Assembly (NCBI GenBank): GCA_905221615.1 | Contig: CAJNDT010005833.1 | Location: 288,501-352,500 of the forward strand | DNA: 64,000 nucleotides | Source: Symbiodinium sp. CCMP2592 | Taxonomy: Eukaryota; Sar; Dinophyceae; Suessiales; Symbiodiniaceae | Direction of reading: 5' to 3' | The notes under the pieces: model-generated | What the model was told of the DNA's origin: nothing | Databases searched by the model: none | Seen by the model: the letters and a program-made list of their open reading frames with translations, nothing else | Shown: positions 1 through 11,400 of the stretch, piece by piece | Position numbering within the stretch: position 1 is the first letter of the stretch | Layout: every line of letters begins with the position of its first letter | Made by a program: the position numbers and the translations under genes

Positions 1-690
1 AAAACAACCCTGATGCACAAACATGCCAGAGGCCGCCCGCCCACCTTGGCATGTCTGAGTCTGGGTGCGGTGCTGGTTATCTACATACGGAGACGTCTCA
101 AAAACTTGCATGAGGGACACCTCTAGTGCCGGAGCTCTTTCTGTGGAGCCGGCAGGCGGGATGAACTTGTATGTGTGTGTGTGTGTGCGCTTATCGTAAT
201 AAATAAAAAACAGATGAGACATAAGTGAATGGTTATGTGAAATGTGTGTATGTACAAAATATTTTTATTTGTACGTTCAGCCTGTGTATATACATACATA
301 CATATATATATATATATAAATATGCATGTATATATATATATATATATATATATACCGATGTTGTACGGTTAGAAGCAATAGCACGTATGCTGCATGCATG
401 ACAAGTTTGCATAGACGACACCAGCAATATCTACAGAAAGACAACATCCGCAATATCTACAACACTGCCTGTAAATCGCACTGCTGGGCTACAGCGAGAA
501 GTAGAGAAGGGTTTCCAAGTTTGGGGTTTTGGGCTGGTTCCCTGTAGGGGTTGGCAAAAATCGGGTGTAGCTCTAGCATATATGACACATGTGTTTTCTT
601 ATTTTGTAGCACACGGAAACAAGCTAGTCCACAACGTAGTTCGAGCTGTCCCCTGGTCACAATTCGACCACAACCCCGAACCCAATTCCC
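1..690. other. Non-coding lead-in with microsatellites
   Basis: No gene is recognisable here. The stretch holds a short GT run near 174-187, a TA microsatellite at about 298-354 and ordinary unique sequence. The open frames in this part run through the TA repeat and are not credible proteins. Confidence 0.6.
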
Positions 691-693
691 CTA

Positions 694-740
694 AACCCTA
701 AACCCTAAACCCTAAACCCTAAACCCTAAACCCTAGACCC
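694..740. repeat. Telomere-type CCCTAAA array
   Basis: About five tandem CCCTAAA units followed by degenerate copies (CCCTAGA, CCCCAAA). The unit is the plant/dinoflagellate-type telomere repeat, here inside a chromosome. Confidence 0.85.
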
Positions 741-1175
741 CAGAACCCTAGATCCCCAAACCCTCAAAGCCGCACACCCCGAAACCCGAAAGGAACCCTT
801 CAAAGGAACCCTGCCACACGAAAGCCTCATCTTCGCTTGAATACTCGAAAACCCAAACCTGAAATGCTAATCCGCAAAACCCTCACACAAGATGAATCAG
901 GATACTGCCCCAAATCCCGGCATCTTAGTTCAACGGGGATCCCAAAATTCAGAACAGGGTTTGCGGGCGAAGCTTCGGCTTTGCGGGTGACATTTGGTTT
1001 AGTTCTTGTAACCACTTACCTACCCTTAGACACCGCATCCTAAATCGTTATCCCGAAATCCTGTAGATCCCCAGTACTAAAAGCATAACCCCCACATCCG
1101 AGACCATTGCACCTAGGAGAGAACCCACAAAACCTGCTAAGCTCCCCACTCCCAGTCCCAAGGGTTCAAAGAGAC

Positions 1176-1202
1176 TTTGGGCACGTTCTTTCCGCCCAAG
1201 AC
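1176..1202 (-). CDS. Candidate micro-exon (VLGGKNVPK)
   Basis: On the minus strand the sequence reads GTGAG|GTCTTGGGC with an AG|G acceptor. Nine codons (VLGGKNVPK) lead to a GT donor, so both edges are in phase 0. The family is not recognised. The segment is short, and the support is only splice grammar plus protein-like composition. Confidence 0.25.
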
Positions 1203-1253
1203 CTCACCCGTTGAAAACTGCTCAGGACTTTTGAGCTTGGCTCTGTGTGTGTG

Positions 1254-1309
1254 TGTATGTATGTACATATATATATATATAACATATATATATATATATG
1301 TACACACAC
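1254..1309. repeat. TA/CA microsatellite
   Basis: Two TA runs arranged almost palindromically (ACATATATA... then ...TATATGTACACACA). Simple sequence. Confidence 0.8.
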
Positions 1310-1437
1310 ATCATGTTTGTCAACTTGTATAATACTGATATTCATTGCTACTAGTGGTGTCCTTTCGTGAATAGAGTATAACAGGGCAAAGGCTTTTCGG
1401 TTCCTTTGCCCTGGGACTCGAGGACTTCAGTTCAAGC

Positions 1438-1712
1438 TGTATAGTCTCCATTGTAGTTCCTTTTCTGGGTTACCTTATAGGATCTCCAATGTCTACCAGG
1501 ACCCTCCTTGTACCCTCAAATAGGGGTATATGGTCCCAAATAAGGGCATTTAGGGTCAAACAGAGGGTAGATGGAGGAGGGTCTAGGTAATTAGCTAAAC
1601 CAAACAAGGAACCCTTAAAGGAACCCTCTTAAAGGAACCCTTAAAGGAACCCTATAGATCCCTTTAAGGAACCCTTAAACCAAACAAGGAACTACAATGG
1701 AGACTATAGGAA
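1438..1712. mobile_element. Inverted-repeat element, family F, interrupted copy
   Basis: The left arm (TATAGTCTCCATTGTAGTTC) is at about 1,439 and its reverse complement (GAACTACAATGGAGACTATA) ends near 1,710. Intact copies at 17,229 and 58,235 are about 110 bp, whereas here about 190 bp of extra sequence separates the arms. The extra sequence is rich in AAAGGAACCCTT units, so a second repeat probably landed inside this copy. Confidence 0.7.
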
Positions 1713-1735
1713 TTTTCTCTCATCAAGCGCCATCT

Positions 1736-1880
1736 TCGGGACTGTAGGGTAGGGTTTGGGGCTTAGGTTGTAGGGTGTGTAGGGTTTGGGGTTTAGGTTG
1801 TAGGGTTTTTGGTTTAGGGTTTAGGGTTTGGGGTTTAATTAGGTTGCAGGGTTTAAGATTTAGGGTTTAGGTTGCAGGGG
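1736..1880. repeat. Degenerate TTTAGGG tract, G-rich strand
   Basis: About 15 imperfect TTTAGGG-like units with drifted spacers (TTTGGGG, TTGTAGGG). The orientation is opposite to the array at 694-740. Confidence 0.75.
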
Positions 1881-1977
1881 TCCTAGAGCTTTCATGTTCT
1901 GTTTCGCTCCATTCTGGGTTGTAGTTTCGGTGCGGAAAGGATGCGTGAAAAGTGTTTATGAACAGGTACCTCTATAT

Positions 1978-2085
1978 GGGAGTTTCCGGAAACCAGGGGT
2001 ACCTTATTTTGGGGTCCTTATAGTAAGGATCCCACTATATTCAGGGTACTACATCAGGGTCCCCTATTTTCGGAAACTCCCATAT
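1978..2085. mobile_element. Inverted-repeat element, family E
   Basis: Termini GGGAGTTTCCGG and CGGAAACTCCC enclose GGGTACCTTATTTTGGGGTC and its near reverse complement, giving one long hairpin. ATAT lies on both sides and may be a target duplication. Relatives are at 11,440, 24,079, 25,362 and 47,775. Confidence 0.8.
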
Positions 2086-2581
2086 GGCCATGAGAGGAAA
2101 TGATGTAGCATCTAGTACTTAGTGTTTCTTGATTAAAGCACGCTGGAGGTTTGGGAGCTTGTGTTCCAGGTGCAGGGGCTTCTATGTGGATGATCAGGAG
2201 TGCTTCCTGCAAGTATCGGGCAAAAGTGAGGAGAGTTTGGGTTAAAGTTAAGGGTTTGGGCATGACTGCAGTGCTACGCAAGGCATGGTGTTGCCATTGT
2301 CCAGCTCCAGTGTCAGTAAGATCAAAATTAGAATACGTGGATCCCTGCAGGACTCGCCTTCGCTACCGGGGCGACATGTAGCGGGATCTGTGTGGAGGCC
2401 ACATAAGAGAACATGAAACCCTAGTTGCTCCGGAACCCCATGAAACCCAAAGCCCGAACAAAACTCAAGGCTGAACCCTGAACCAGTGACATGAACCTTG
2501 TTTGAACCCTAAATTGCAAATCTCAAGAAAGTGTGCAAGTCCTGGACCCTAAACCAAAAAGCCCTGCAGCCCTGGACCTGC

Positions 2582-2614
2582 CTTGATCGCATCCATCGCC
2601 CCCTCCGGGACAAC
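2582..2614 (-). CDS. Candidate micro-exon (VVPEGAMDAIK)
   Basis: The minus strand reads CCGAG|GTTGTCCCG...GATCAAG|GCAGG: an AG|G acceptor, eleven codons (VVPEGAMDAIK) and a GC donor, phase 0 at both ends. It matches the splice style of the Rab gene in this window. The protein family is unknown. It could be a downstream exon of the minus-strand ABCA-like gene, but nothing ties it there. Confidence 0.35.
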
Positions 2615-2907
2615 CTCGGTAGAGCAGCGGCGTAAGAGCAGGGAAAGGGGATTTTTAGTCTTTATAGTGCTTTCTTGTGGTTCATATTAGGGGTTGTGTT
2701 TGTGATTCATACTAGAGTCACTAGAGGATTCTTCGTGGGGCCAGATAGCAAGGTTTCTTGGTGGTTTATGTAAAGGCTATTTTTGGAAGGCGGGCATAAC
2801 GTGCTACTAAACGAAGGTAATACTAGTAAGAAAAGAGTTCGAGACTGTCTTGAACCCATGTCACCATTACGCTGCTCGAACCCTAAGCCCTTGCCCCTAC
2901 ACTCAAT

Positions 2908-3012
2908 GGGTAGTTCTCTAAAACAAGGGTCCCAGTTGAGGCCCCAAAATGGTACGGCACCCGGTTAAATAGGACTTAGGACCCTTCAAAGGGACCGTAA
3001 TTTAGAGAAGCA
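2908..3012. mobile_element. Inverted-repeat element, family I variant
   Basis: Starts GGGTAGTTCTCTAAA, carries the family core TGGTACGGCACC near the middle and ends TTTAGAGAAGCAGCCC. The arms differ from the other copies (TCTCTAAA instead of TGTCAAAA). The fragment at 59,808-59,882 belongs to the same subfamily. Confidence 0.65.
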
Positions 3013-3505
3013 GCCCCATGTTTGGCCCCTGATGCCGAACAGCTATGATGGCCCGTAGCCCAAGGCACTTGCAAAACCCCGGCTGCTGGGAACAAAACCT
3101 CCTAATAATTCCTAACGTCCTGAAGCTGGGACTCCGGCGGCTTGAAGATTCGCTACCAGCGCAATGGAGAATAACGCCTGCTACATGAGCTAAGACTCGG
3201 CGTCAACAGGGTTGCTAGAAGCCCGCGGGTTCGGCAATCCGGCCGCCCTCAACTCCTAAACGCTGAAACACAACTCAAAGTCCCACAATGCCCCTTGAAA
3301 AAAGGCACCGACCCGCCTGTTCGTTATTATTCCTGTAACACACCCTGAGCGCTCAAATGCCTACACCTCCACCCCCTACCCCCCAACCTACAGAAACCCT
3401 TATGGAACCCTTGTTTATGCAAGTCTTGTTATGAAATCCTTATGCGACCCATATCGACTGCTCACAGAACCTTCACGGAACCCTCCTAATTAAGCCCGAG
3501 GGCGC

Positions 3506-3566
3506 CTGGTAGACGCAGACCGTGGGAACAAGCCGGAAGATCGGACCCAGGATCCGATCTGCCAAC
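3506..3566 (-). CDS. Candidate exon, unknown product
   Basis: Minus strand: CCCTGAG|GTTGGCAGATCG opens an AG|G acceptor. Twenty codons follow (VGRSDPGSDLPACSHGLRLP) plus one base before a GC donor. There is no recognised domain. The sequence is poorer in telomere-type repeats than its surroundings. Confidence 0.3.
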
Positions 3567-3674
3567 CTCAGGGCTTCGTTTCAAGTCTTCGGGATTCATC
3601 TGCCAGAGCTCTTTCGAGGTTCCTCATTATAATTGTAGCGAGCTCTTGAACCTCTTTCGAGGTTCCTTATTATT

Positions 3675-3942
3675 ACATATAGTGTCATGGGCCCCGAAAC
3701 CCTATTCTAATTATTACGGCCCCTGTATTAATCACGACTTCCGACACCTCAAATGCCACAACGCTCCCCGCCCACCTCGCTTCTGGAGATCTGCAGTGGC
3801 CCTCTGGATGCTCCTGCCAGGAAAAAGGAGGGACCCTTAATAAGGACCCCTGGGTATATACCCTTAATATAGCTATTATGTACCCATTGTATAGCCCAGT
3901 ATAGGGTAGGGGTCCCCATTAGGGGTCCCTCCTTTTCCCCTT
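3675..3942. mobile_element. Family K half-element and family J element
   Basis: At 3,675-3,735 lies half of a K element (CCCTATTCTAATTATTACGG, then CCCCTGTATTA). At 3,817-3,942 lies a complete family J element. Its arms AAAAAGGAGGGACCCTTAAT and ATTAGGGGTCCCTCCTTTTC are reverse complements, enclosing a TATACCC/GGGTA-rich stem. J relatives are at 33,097 and 41,118. Confidence 0.75.
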
Positions 3943-3949
3943 TATCGAC

Positions 3950-5080
3950 ATCACTAGACAACAGGGGAATCTGCAGCTTGCAAGCGTAGTTTCTAAACCC
4001 TCAACCCCAAGCAATAACCCCCCCATCCCAACCACCCGAAACCGACCATCAAAATTAGTTAAAAGCGGCCCGAAGCCCTACAACCCTAAACCCTCAACCC
4101 CAAACAAACCATCAAAAGTAGACGCGACCTCACAAACCCTAAACCCGTACACACCAAAATCCTAACTAATCTCCAAGCCCCAAACCAACCATCAAAACTA
4201 GAAGACATTCTGTAGGTTAGCAGTTAAAAATGTCAAAATGTCTGCAGTATTGGTAACCCATAGTATGTCGAATATACACAATGAGCCAGGGTGAAACGGT
4301 GAGGCATACATTGAACGCGTGGAATGCCGACCGCTAGCGTGGGATGCCGACCGCTAGGACACACGACCAAACCTGAATCCGAAACCAAACAGTCAGGGTT
4401 GAGGGTTAAGAGTTTAGAATCTATGTAGGCTCGGGGTTTATGAACCCAATAGACCCTAAGCCTAAGATAGTTCGATAAACTCTAAGCATAAAGCAGTTTG
4501 GGATTGCATAAGAGTCATAACCCGCTAAGAGCCTACAGGGACTCAAACCCAATGCTTCAATCTTGGGATGGCCCCGGTTCGCATGTGCACTCCGACTTCG
4601 TCGTTTATGGACCACGTGCATGCCGACAGCTTATAGGATTCGGGGTGAAGGGGTTTATAAACGGGGTTAAGGCCACCGGAATGGAAAAGACCATGAAGAA
4701 ACCACGCGAGTCTGATAAAGGAGAAAAAGCTAAACCCAAACACAATTCCTAAATTCCGAAGCCGCCACCCTAAAGCCAAACCCGAAACACCTATTTCTTT
4801 TTTACCACGACTTGCCAGAAGACCAACCTTAAACACTAAACCTTAAAGCTCTCTGAACACCCCTCATCAAACCCCAATCCAAGCCCTGTACAACACCGAA
4901 CTTCAGCCATATCAAAACCCTAAACCCCTAATGCCGTTTCGAACCCCTATGAATCCTGCTACAAAACAGCTTATCGATTATCAAATGCAACACCAAGCTC
5001 ACCCCACTGACCCTCCACAAATAGAAGTTGAATTCCACGTGTAGAGGATGCTATCCCCTTATAGTCTCAATCAATCAACA
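3950..5080. other. Degenerate CCCTAAA-rich intergenic or intronic DNA
   Basis: Drifted CCCTAAA-like units recur across this interval. At about 4,315-4,355 a short direct repeat (GTGGRATGCCGACCGCTAG) occurs twice. Open frames exist on both strands near 4,420-4,840, but none shows a domain or splice pattern I can support. Confidence 0.5.
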
Positions 5081-5081
5081 T

Positions 5082-5336
5082 ATGTATATATATATATATT
5101 ATATTATATTATATTATATTATAATATATTTCATTATATTATATTATATTATATTATATTATATTATATTATATTATGTTATATCATGTTATAGTATATT
5201 ATATTATATTATATTATATTATATTATATTATATTATATTATATGATATTATATTATATTAAATTATATTACATTATATTTTATCTTATATAATATATTA
5301 TATTATTATTATTATATATATATATATATATTATAC
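5082..5336. repeat. ATATT pentanucleotide array
   Basis: About 250 bp of almost pure ATATT repeat with few interruptions, ending in TATTATTATT and a TA run. It is the longest AT-only tract in the window. Confidence 0.95.
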
Positions 5337-5611
5337 ATAAGATTTACCCAAGACCCAAGTGTTGAGGCCCCTCTTAGTAAACATTGTATATAGAAGCCCT
5401 TATAGAACGCCAAACCCTAAGTAAGCCCTAAGAACACGGAACTCCAAACCCTGAAACAAAGGAGCCCAAACCCTACCTGAACCCTCAGAAACCTACATGT
5501 TCAAGGCTCTTTCTTATGATTTCCTTGTATAGGTCGTTTAACAGGCACCAGTTAGAAAGGCGTTAAGGTAAACCTGGAACCCAAAACCCTAAAAGCCCGG
5601 TTTCGTCCGGC

Positions 5612-5686
5612 CTCAGTAGGATGGTCGCAGGCGGAGGGATACTCATTCGTGGGGTCGTAGTTGATGATGGTCAAAACGAAGAGGAC
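5612..5686 (-). CDS. Candidate exon, unknown product
   Basis: The minus strand has TCTTAG|GTCCTCTTCG (AG|G acceptor), 25 codons beginning VLFVLTIINYDPTNE, then GAG|GCCGG (GC donor), phase 0 at both ends. The protein begins hydrophobic and becomes polar. It lies downstream of the ABCA-like exons on the same strand and could belong to that gene, but I do not recognise the segment. Confidence 0.45.
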
Positions 5687-6100
5687 CTAAGATAATTTCA
5701 GTTTGAAGCTTCGGGTCTAAGTCAATACCTTAAATCCAGGGCCCTTCCCGATATTTAACATATTTAAAATATTTGAAATATTCAAACTTTAAACATTAAA
5801 TATTAGGGGCAGGGCCTCGATAGTTGCAATATTGTTTCGAGTACTTCAGGCTGGAGGATTCCGTGTATTCTCACTACAGTTACAGCTATGCTCCTAGACC
5901 CAAGAGTAACCTAGGAATAAAAAGGGTGCCCTTTTTGAGTTAAAGGGGCTTATAAGGGAACCTGAACCCTAAAATAAGGGAATAAGGGCCTACTCTAGGT
6001 CCTAGGCTCTGTCATGTCAAAGGAGGGCGTGGAAGTTTACTATGACCTGAGCAGGGTTTCGGGGCAGGGGTTTAGGGTTGAGGGCATTTTCGGTTGAACA

Positions 6101-6186
6101 GTACCTAAACCTCCCAAAGTAGGTAAAATAATGGCCCAATGCCCATAAAAGGCTGTTATTCTACACATTTTGGGGGGTCCAGGTAA
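6101..6186. mobile_element. Inverted-repeat element, family O
   Basis: Begins TACCTAAACCTCCCAAAGTA and ends GGGGGGTCCAGGTA, the reverse orientation of the copies at 50,190 and 52,926. The internal stem (TAATGGCCCAATGCCCATAA) is shared. This copy is more diverged than the other two. Confidence 0.8.
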
Positions 6187-6632
6187 GCAACTGCCTTGCA
6201 AATCGAATCCTCGCCTGGCACGCTCATCAGATGCTACGGAGGGTGTGGGTTCTTGTTGACAGCAGGGCGGTTCGTCGTAGCCCCGGAAATCGATATCATA
6301 ATATCCAGAAGCTTTTTCCTTCTCTTCTTGAAAGGGTTATACAGGTTTCAATACTATAATAAGTAGTCTGCGGCTATGGTCCCTCGATCTTGTGGGAGGC
6401 TCAGAACATACCCGGGAAGCACTTTTCTCCTGCTCTTCCTTCAACCCCAAAAAGCCACCTCAACCCACAACCTAAGGTTAAGGGTTTAGGGTTTAAGGTT
6501 TCGGGTTTAGGGTTAAAACCCCAAGGTCTAAATGGAAACCCAAGACCCACAACCCCAAACTCTAAACCTTACCATCAAACAACACAAAGCCCTCAACCCT
6601 AAAGGCGGTCTATGGTCCTTCACTGGGGCCGC

Positions 6633-6690
6633 CGGCGGTTGAGAGTATCGTGGCACCGACCAGGCAAAAGCTGAGAATGGTACTCGACGC
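6633..6690 (-). CDS. Candidate hydrophobic exon
   Basis: Minus strand: CCGGCAG|GCGTCGAG (AG|G acceptor), 19 codons (ASSTILSFCLVGATILSTA) plus one base, then a GC donor. The peptide would form one membrane helix. It sits on the strand and side where later helices of the ABCA-like transporter would be expected, but the match to that family is not specific. Confidence 0.35.
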
Positions 6691-6721
6691 CTGCCGGCTT
6701 TAGGGTCCACTTCGCGCTTGA

Positions 6722-6812
6722 CTTACCGTTGGTGAGTAGGGAATGGAGGAATGGCGTACACTTATAGTTACTATTACGACCATTCTTCCATTCCCTACTA
6801 ACCAAAGGTAAG
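6722..6812. mobile_element. Inverted-repeat element, family N
   Basis: Termini CTTACCGTTGGTGAGTAGGG and CCCTACTAACCAAAGGTAAG are near reverse complements, with a GGAATGGAGGAATGG stem. The second copy is at 31,002-31,095. Both strands of the element end in GGTAAG. Confidence 0.85.
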
Positions 6813-7263
6813 TTGATGCTTGCAGTGTTGTGGGTTGTGGAACGGAATGGTACTATGGAGGCTTTGTACCGGGGTCGTAACTGTTGCGAGGGTTTGATGG
6901 GTGTTTAGAGTTTAATCCCATAAAGCTTGATGGGGATTAAGTTCAGGGTCTAATGTTGTGGGTGGTGGGTGCTGGGCGCTTCGATTTTGCGACATGAACT
7001 AGGAGTTCAGATGTAGAGTTGCGGTTCGCTGGTAGAAGTTGTTCAGGGTTTGGGTCCCTGGCTGCTTCGGCCAAAAACACCGAGAGTATCGACCCGAAGT
7101 TTGATTTTCGAGATTGAAGCGGGCCGGGCTGACGGGACTGAGCATGCCGGGTTGGGTGGCTGTGAGCTCCGTTTAAATAGTGTTATTGTTATTAACCATA
7201 TGGCTAATCTTAATTACTCTTTATTCATACTGCTATTAACTCTCCATCGGCTAACGATTGGCG

Positions 7264-7326
7264 GTTCACGCTACTGCTCCTATCTATCTATCTATCTGTA
7301 TGTATATATATATATATATAGATATG

Positions 7327-7404
<78 letters not shown>
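7264..7404. repeat. TATC/TA/TATG compound microsatellite
   Basis: Begins CTATCTATCTATCTGTATG and continues as a TA run of nearly 100 bp. Several overlapping open frames through it are artefacts of the repeat. Confidence 0.95.
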
Positions 7405-7405
<1 letters not shown>

Positions 7406-7695
7406 GTGTATGTGTGTGCATGTGTGAATATTTGTTTCTGTCCGCCTAGGGGGTGCATTGAAAGACCTAGGCCCCGCAGCAAAAGAATTGGGTTGATCTT
7501 TGGCTGCAGCATGGTGGTGCCAAAGAAATGTAGGACATGCGTTTTTGTTTGGGGTATACGAGATGATGCACCAGTGTTTAGGGTATAGAGATGATGCACC
7601 CGGTCTGGGCCACGGAAGCACAAAGTGCAAGCTCCACTTCAGAACTACGGTTTAGGGCTAGGGAACAGGAGCTGGAATCCTAAACCTAAAGGCAG

Positions 7696-7758
7696 CACGA
7701 AGTCGACACAGACTACTCCGTCTGCGCTTTGGGCTCCGAATGTTCCAACTGTCAGAAG
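7696..7758 (+). CDS. Possible cysteine-rich exon (DYSVCALGSECSNC)
   Basis: After an AG at 7,694-7,695 the plus strand encodes HEVDTDYSVCALGSECSNCQ. From memory this resembles a repeated extracellular motif in dinoflagellate proteins of the form DDGG-GSEYSxCxLGxDCxDCG; here the aspartates flanking the last cysteines are E and N. No upstream CDDGG exon was found. The opposite strand is also open and protein-like, and the neighbouring recognised exons are on the minus strand, so this may be a chance match. Confidence 0.3.
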
Positions 7759-8439
7759 CCGTACTATATAGATAGAATGGCTAATGGGGCATTTGTTGCA
7801 GTGCAACTACAGGTGCCTAGGGGATATAATGGGCCGGGGAGAGTGATCGTATTACGCATTGTTCAGGCCTCTATATCCTAGGGTCCTTGGTTCATTGGTT
7901 TCGATCCTCTCAAGACTCGGTACTCACTACAGAAACTATTGGTCCTGGTAACGTGTCGACTCTTATCTTCAATATGGCATTCGTAGTAGCAAAACTATTC
8001 ATAGTCAGTGTTGTTCTGCTTCTTCTTTTTCTTGCTAGTATTCCGAAGGCGAAGGACGCACAGATGGCCCTGGGAAAAGAAAGATGACGAGCATTCCTAC
8101 CACCGCACGACTTCAAAAACCCTCAACCCCTAAACTCTAACCCCCTAAGCCCTAAACCCCTAGTCCCTAAACCCCTATATAACCCTAAACACTGTCACAC
8201 ACACACACACACATACACACACACAGAGAAGGAACGAGCCTCAAGACCATGAGACCTCATATGAAGCCAGCAACCCTGAAACCCGGAGCCTGCCACTTGA
8301 TCATGCTACGTAGAAATACCCTAAACCCTAAAAATCCTCATATCAAGGAGCCCTGACTAAAGCTCAGGGCAGCAGAGACCACAAGGTGGAATGCTAAGAC
8401 CTAGAGCTCTACGGTGTGTACCCAAGCAGCATCCCTGGC

Positions 8440-8469
8440 CTTAGCATGATCTTTGAAGAAGAAGGACAT
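8440..8469 (-). CDS. Possible ABCA-like exon: MSFFFKDHAK
   Basis: TTCCGAG|ATGTCC leads into ten codons ending AAG|GCCAGG (GC donor), phase 0. It resembles the SFLFxxxxKA segment that follows the fifth helix in ABCA proteins. The acceptor is AG|A, unlike the others. Confidence 0.35.
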
Positions 8470-11400
8470 CTCGGAAGCGGGAAAGGGTCCACTCAGCTAG
8501 CCCCCATCAACCTCTCTTCAGCTGTAGGAAAAAGCCGTAGATAGAACGAACCGTTTGCACCCGAAAGCCTTGGACATACGGTGGATGATATAACTAAACT
8601 ATGGGAATTATGGCATTTTCCTTATTATGGGTAATGCAGGATTTATATCATCGACAGTAGGTCCTCCGAGTGGGAGCACACTCTTGTAACCTCGGGATTC
8701 TGTTTAACGGCAGATCCACGACGCTATTTTCCAGGCTGGCAAAGAGGAACTTATATGCCCGGAACCCTGAGTAGGCCCCGGGTGCTTTGGGGTTGAGGGC
8801 TTGTGCTTTAAGCCGTGGGCGTTTTGGGTGTGGGGCTTTTGCCGGTGGGCTCGGAGAACCTAGAATCTGCATCGAAGAGTGCCGGGCGAGAGCAGGCATT
8901 AAGCAAGAAGAAAGCTTCTAGCGAAGCAGCAAAAGTCAAAATACTGCAGCCCCATCCAAGACCCCCCAAATCCCTTAAACCTTGTAACCCTCGCCCATGC
9001 GTCTCAACCCACATAGAAGCTCCAAAGAGCCCGTATAGAACCCTTTAAGAACCTTCTTGCAACCCTTTCAGAACCCCTACACCCGGAAAGAACCCCCAAA
9101 CGTATAGAATATGAGAGAACCCTTGGCGACCTTTAAAGAGCCCTCAAAGAAGCCTTAAAGACACTTAAAGGGCCCTTAAAGAACCCTTAAGGACCCTCAA
9201 AGGGCCCTTACAGAGCCCGCAAGCAGCCCGAAGAGCCCTCTGAGGCTCTGACAAAGTATGAAAACCCTGCGATCGCCGGGCCTTGGTGATTGAAAACACG
9301 GGCTGATCCAAAAGCCCGATTACACTTCAGGCTACAAGGTTCAGGGTTTAGGGTTCAGGAGTTTAGGGTTTTAGGGTCTTAGCCTCGAGGAGTTGGGATG
9401 ACGGTCTCTTTGTATGCATGCCCGAACCACACACTACGGGCTTTCAGGTTTAGGGCTTATAGGGCTTACAATTGCAGCAGGTTATCTCTGTAATGGAATA
9501 CTCTACAACCGCCTTAGAGAGACCGTAATCTCCTGACAGAAGCAACCGGGCTTGCAGGAAGGGCTGCTGACGACAAGACAGCTGATCATGCAGAAGAAGA
9601 ACACATCAGAAGTTTGTTGCATCGGACTTGCACGCATATCTGCGGGGGATTTGGGCATGTGGATGAGGCTATCGGCCCAGGCCTTCTAGCTCACGGCTGA
9701 CAGGGTTTTAGGATATAGCGTTGTAGAGCATAGGCTGAGATTTTTAAATTGTACTGATCGACATGACAACCCTCTTTTGAACACCAAATTCTTGGCCGCC
9801 AGCCGAATGCCGCAAGCACTGCGAACAGAGCCGCACCGCAGTCACCCTCAAGAATAGTGTGGAACCTCGGACGACTGTCTGTTGCGATGTAAAGCGCTAA
9901 GAGTTCAGATTTCCTGGAGAATATTTTGAGGAGCAATATCCCTTCGCAGCAGCTACAGAAGTAGCATATGTATATGATGTATCCCGAAAGCTCATTCCAA
10001 TTATTCACGACCCTGGGTGAGGGTCGCTAACCTCGAAGAAGCTGTCCTGGGGTTTGGCAGTTAAGGTTTAGGGATTTCGACGCTTCGGGAGGTCGGGAAC
10101 AGGGTTTAGGGTTTGGGCATGGGCCCGAGCAGAATTTGAAAGTCGTCGAAAATCAATGTAAGGGCCTTACCTATTTCAAAAATTCTTACAGGCTTGGAGG
10201 TTTAGGATTTAGGTTTCGCAGTTTCGGCTTTACAGCTGGGACACCCGAAGCGCTTGAGAGCGAAGGGAACGGAGAGCGCCGGGGGCACATAGAGAAGCAC
10301 ATCCTTGGTTCAGTGGCGGGGTTCCGTATGCCGCCTAACAGCCTCATGAGCCCTAATCACTGAAGCGGGAAAGCTTGAACTCTGGCCCATGAACCCTTAA
10401 GCCTCACCTGGAGCATCCATCCACAGACCGTGGCTCAAAAACAGACTCGAAACCCTGCACTTGACGCTGGACCCTACTGCAACTCGTAAGAATTTAAGGC
10501 CACAGGTGTGGTTCTCAACCATCACCCTTGATCGCACACTGACTCTAACTCAATTATAATTTCGAGATAAGGTAGCCGTAAACCCTATTTCAATCATTAA
10601 GGCCCCTACATAAACACCGACTCTACTTCCTAAGCCCTGCACCCTCAACCCTCCCAAAGGCTCCATGTAGCCATGTAGTATATACTTAGGCCTTAAAGGG
10701 GTTCCTATGTGGGTACTTTAAAGCCTAAGTGTATACTATATGGCTACATGGAGCCTTAGGGCCTATAGGACCGGACCTCTTAAATTTTCCTGAGCGGCAT
10801 AGATGAAGTTGGCCAGCCAGTACGCACCATGCGAAGCTCCGCTCAACGCCTTTTCAGACCGGCCGGACTGCCACTACCGTGACGTTTACGATACCTAGTA
10901 CGTATGCACTGTAAGATTCCTACAAGGGTAATACGGCTACTATAGAAGGGCACTGAGGCTTCTGCAACGGTTCGCTTCTAGGTCTTCACTCCAAAACATG
11001 TCCAACGTAGTCAAGGGCTAAAGCCTAAACCCTCAGCCCTAAACCCTAAACCTTAAAAACCCTCGACCCAAACCAAACCCTAAACCCTAAACAAACCCTA
11101 ACCAACGACCCCGAACATTAGCCATGGCCTGAAGCTGCCGAGCTCCGCTGGTGCGCTCCTCTGCAAAAGCGACTCGAGAGAACTCTGGGGTTCAGGGTCT
11201 AGGGGTTTAGGGGTTTAAGTATATATACCTGTGAACTATAGGGGGAGTTATCTGGTCTTAAACGGTGTTTGAAGGCTCAGGCTCCGGGTTCAGGGGTCAT
11301 GGGGTTCAGTTGCGGCTTAGGGCTTCTCAGGGCATGACAGTTTACAGGGCTTGGGGGAAGAAGCATGCAGAACATGGCTGCCGGTTGCAAGGGAGTATGA

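Noticed and set aside
5028-5246. Tyrosine/isoleucine frame
   Set aside because: Translation of the ATATT array.
6190-6230. Possible tRNA B-box (AATCGAATCC)
   Set aside because: No A-box, anticodon stem or acceptor stem could be paired around it.
7258-7630. Four long frames rich in Ile/Tyr through the TA repeat
   Set aside because: They exist only because TA and TATG repeats lack stops; no unique sequence with coding character is attached.
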